Source of the DNA: Nageia nagi
Taxonomy: Eukaryota > Pinophyta
DNA: 64,000 nucleotides
Assembly: GCA_050084985.1 (NCBI GenBank)
Contig: JBITNC010000001.1
Location: 209,436,001 to 209,500,000, forward strand
Direction of reading: 5' to 3'
In this document: positions 61,740-64,000 of the stretch, piece after piece
Layout: every line of letters starts with the position of its first letter
Numbering within the stretch: the stretch's first letter is position 1
Notes under the pieces: model-generated
Database searches by the model: none
Told to the model about the DNA's origin: nothing
The model's input: only the letters and a program-made list of their open reading frames with translations
Made by a program: the position numbers and the translations under genes

Positions 61740-62545
61740 CAGTAGACCTAGTACTAAGAGTAGATTCTATTTCTAGAACCCCATACAAAATGAATACCAT
61801 TTAGATGTAAGATTTGAAGGTACAATTATAATATTTACTAGAGAAAGGATTAATAAAAACTAGTGTGCCACCATGGGGTACTCTTGTGTTGTTTGTGAAA
61901 AAGAAAGATGGAACTCTAAGGTTGTGTATCAATAATAGGATGCTATATAAGGCCACCATTAAGAATAGGTATCCTTTACTAGGAATTGATGATTTGTTTG
62001 ACTAAATCAAGGATGTTACTATCTTATCCAAGATAGATTTGAGATTAGGATACCACCAATTGAGAATTAAGGGATCAAAAACCCATAAAACTACTTTTAA
62101 AACTAGGTCTAGACACTATGAGTTTGTCATATTACCATTTGGATTAATGAATGCTCTTACAACATTCATGAACTTGATAAATAGTGTCTATTGTGAATAC
62201 TTAGATAAGTTTATGTTAGTATTTGTGGATGATATCCTCATATATTAAAAGAATGATAAGGAACATAATTATCATCTAATGTTAGTTCTAGAGGTCTTGA
62301 GAAGAAACCAATTATATGGAAACTTACCAAAATGTAACATATATTTTTTCCAAATTCAATATCTAGGCCCCTTCATCTTTGCAAAAGGAATTTTAGTTGA
62401 TTCCAAGAAAGTGGAAGTGATTATGAGTTTACTTGCACCAACAAATGTGAATTATGGAAGAATTTTTATGGGATTAGTTGGGTACTATCAAAGATTTTTC
62501 AAAGAGATTTCAAAAATACCCAATCCCATCACTAGTATTTAGAAA
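61740..62545 (+). pseudogene. Element D reverse transcriptase
   Basis: Blocks [20 protein letters not shown] (about 61870), the first Asp region ILSKIDLRLGYHQLRI (62020), LPFGLMNALTTFMNLIN (62130) and the catalytic FVDD at 62222-62233, then LGPFIFAKGILVDSKKVEVI and GYYQRFFKEISKI. A stop directly after ILIY and others upstream break it. Confidence 0.85.
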
Positions 62546-64000
62546 AATAATAAGGTATACAAATGGAAAAAAAAGTATGAAAAAGATTTTGCAAAATTAA
62601 AAGAAAAACTTACAACACTAATTCTCACTATCCCTAACCCACACAGTAATTTTGTAGTATGCAAAAATGCTTCTCTAGAAGGTAGTGTGTATTCACAAAA
62701 TGGAAACTCAATAGCATTTGGATCTAGAAAATTGAAAACACATAAGTTAAACTATGAAACTCATGATCTTATGTTTTGTAGTTGTAGTCCATGTACGCAA
62801 GATGTGGAGACACTATCTTTTGAGGAAGCCTTTCAAACTTGAAATAGATCACCAAAGTTTGAAGTATTTGTTCACTCAATTAGATCTAAATGTTAGGAAA
62901 AGATGATGGATGGAATTCCTTGCTAAATATGATTTTAGCATTGAGTACATCAAGGGAAAGGAAAAAAAAGTGGGAAATGCTTTGAGTCATAGGTGACATA
63001 TCAATACCATGACAAGAAGTCAATTTGATTTATTTGACCAAGTGAGAGTTTTATAGCAAGAATACCTGTATTATATATCTATCTAGAATTTGATAGAAAA
63101 AGGTAACCCATCATCCCAATACTTTATTTAAAGGATGAATTATTTATTTTAAGGGCAAATTATTCATTCCATAGAAGGTAAATTTAAGTTTAATCATGCA
63201 AGAAGCCCATCATCCCCTATATGTAGCACATATAGGAGGTACAAAAATGAGAGAATACCTAAAATAGAGATTTTATTGGGACGGAATAAAAGAGGATGTA
63301 GCAAAATTTGTGGTACTATGCCTTGAATTTTAGAAAATGAAGGTGGAATACTAACACCTAGGTGGATATCTATATCCACATGATGTCCCTACATAGAAAT
63401 GGCAAGTAATTTCAATGGATTTTATTATTGGTTTGTTGAAAACTAGGTTCTATCATGATTCAATTTTGGTAGTGGTTGATAGATTGACCAATGTAGCATA
63501 TTTTAAACCTAGAAACACCACTGATTATGCCCCTATAGTAGTAAATAAATTTGCTCATAAAATATTCAAATTACATGGATTTCTTAGGGTGATCATCTCA
63601 GATAGAGATTCTAAGTTCACCTTTGTATTTTGAAAATCATTGTACAAGGCATTGGGAACAAAATTGAATATAATTTTAGCATATCACCTTGAGATAGATG
63701 AGCAAACTAAATGAGTGAATAGATTCCTTAAGGACATGCTCAAAATGTACTACATGGGGAAAAAGACTAAATGGGAGGATTACCTCTACTTAGTCAAATT
63801 TGCTTATAATATGGATATCATTCATCTTTGGGAATGGCTCCCTTTAAGGCTCTCTATAGAAGGAGATGCAAGAATCCTTTATCTTGGGATAATTGGGAGT
63901 ATTAGGTGATGATCTAACCAAATATGTTAAAGAACATGGAGGAGAAGTTGAATTCCATTCAATGAAAGATGAATGAAGCTACCAATCGATAAGAGTTATG
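62546..64000 (+). pseudogene. Element D RNase H and integrase (3' truncated)
   Basis: RNase H about 62560-62990 (AKFKEK-like start, then YDFSIEYIKGKE with one frame change). Integrase from about 63180: zinc-binding His/Cys region, MDFIIGLLKTRFYHDSILVV (Asp 1) at 63415, IISDRDSKFTFVF (Asp 2) at 63594, and the DEQTK-stop-VNRFLKDML remnant of the catalytic Glu block near 63698. The window ends inside the C-terminal part. Confidence 0.78.

Larger units (their letters stand above)
59473..64000 (+). mobile_element. Element D: decayed chromovirus-type Ty3/gypsy retrotransposon, truncated by the window
   Basis: Gag, zinc knuckle, protease, RT, RNase H and integrase follow in order. FVDDILIY in RT and the MDFIIGL / VVVDRLTNVAYF / SDRDSKF integrase sequence are those of chromoviruses, not Tat, and there is a single RNase H. 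The 3' part with any chromodomain, and the 3' LTR, lie beyond 64000. Confidence 0.85.

Overview
This window is repeat-dominated nuclear DNA of a land plant. The evidence is plant Ty3/gypsy retrotransposons of the Tat lineage (dual RNase H, Tat-style gag zinc knuckle), a plant mobile domain (PMD) gene, a plant-type BED/DUF659 hAT transposase and a chromovirus. The sequence is very AT-rich and I found no intact host gene, rRNA, tRNA or CRISPR array. Nearly all coding sequence is broken by stops that look like C-to-T (or G-to-A) decay, as expected for long-methylated heterochromatin. I cannot name the species.

Layout. Element C (88-26430, +) is an old Tat element. Element A (2350-20195, +) is inserted inside its protease and flanked by a perfect GTATG duplication. 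Next comes an AT-rich mosaic (26431-37659): a Tat integrase tail on the minus strand, AT-rich DNA, a long TA microsatellite, a decayed hAT transposon (about 30148-34423) and chromovirus LTR-like DNA. Element B (37660-55506, -) is a second copy of the A family in inverted orientation. Then AT-rich DNA that may be the long 5' LTR of element D (55507-59450), and the inside of D, a decayed chromovirus (59452-64000), cut by the window edge.

The A/B family is the centre of interest. Both copies are 17.85 kb with LTRs of about 849 bp. Order along the sense strand: LTR, PBS, a leader with phased motif arrays and repeated nested hairpins, gag-pol (gag, zinc knuckle, PR, RT, RNase H, aRNase H, integrase), an extra sense ORF ('ORF3') of about 340 codons with an internally duplicated domain that I do not recognise, a 3' non-coding region with copy-specific tandem duplications, then an antisense two-exon PMD gene with a conserved GT-AG intron, PPT, LTR.

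Clusters of a near-palindromic 8-bp motif (YRYYRRYR, apparently eroded CGCCGGCG), mostly spaced 20-21 bp, occur in both LTRs, in the leader, in the PMD intron and upstream of the PMD start. They therefore sit beside both the sense and the antisense promoter regions. My main hypothesis, which is inference, is an element-encoded PMD protein acting on its own phased site arrays, by analogy with anti-silencing factors of other plant transposons.
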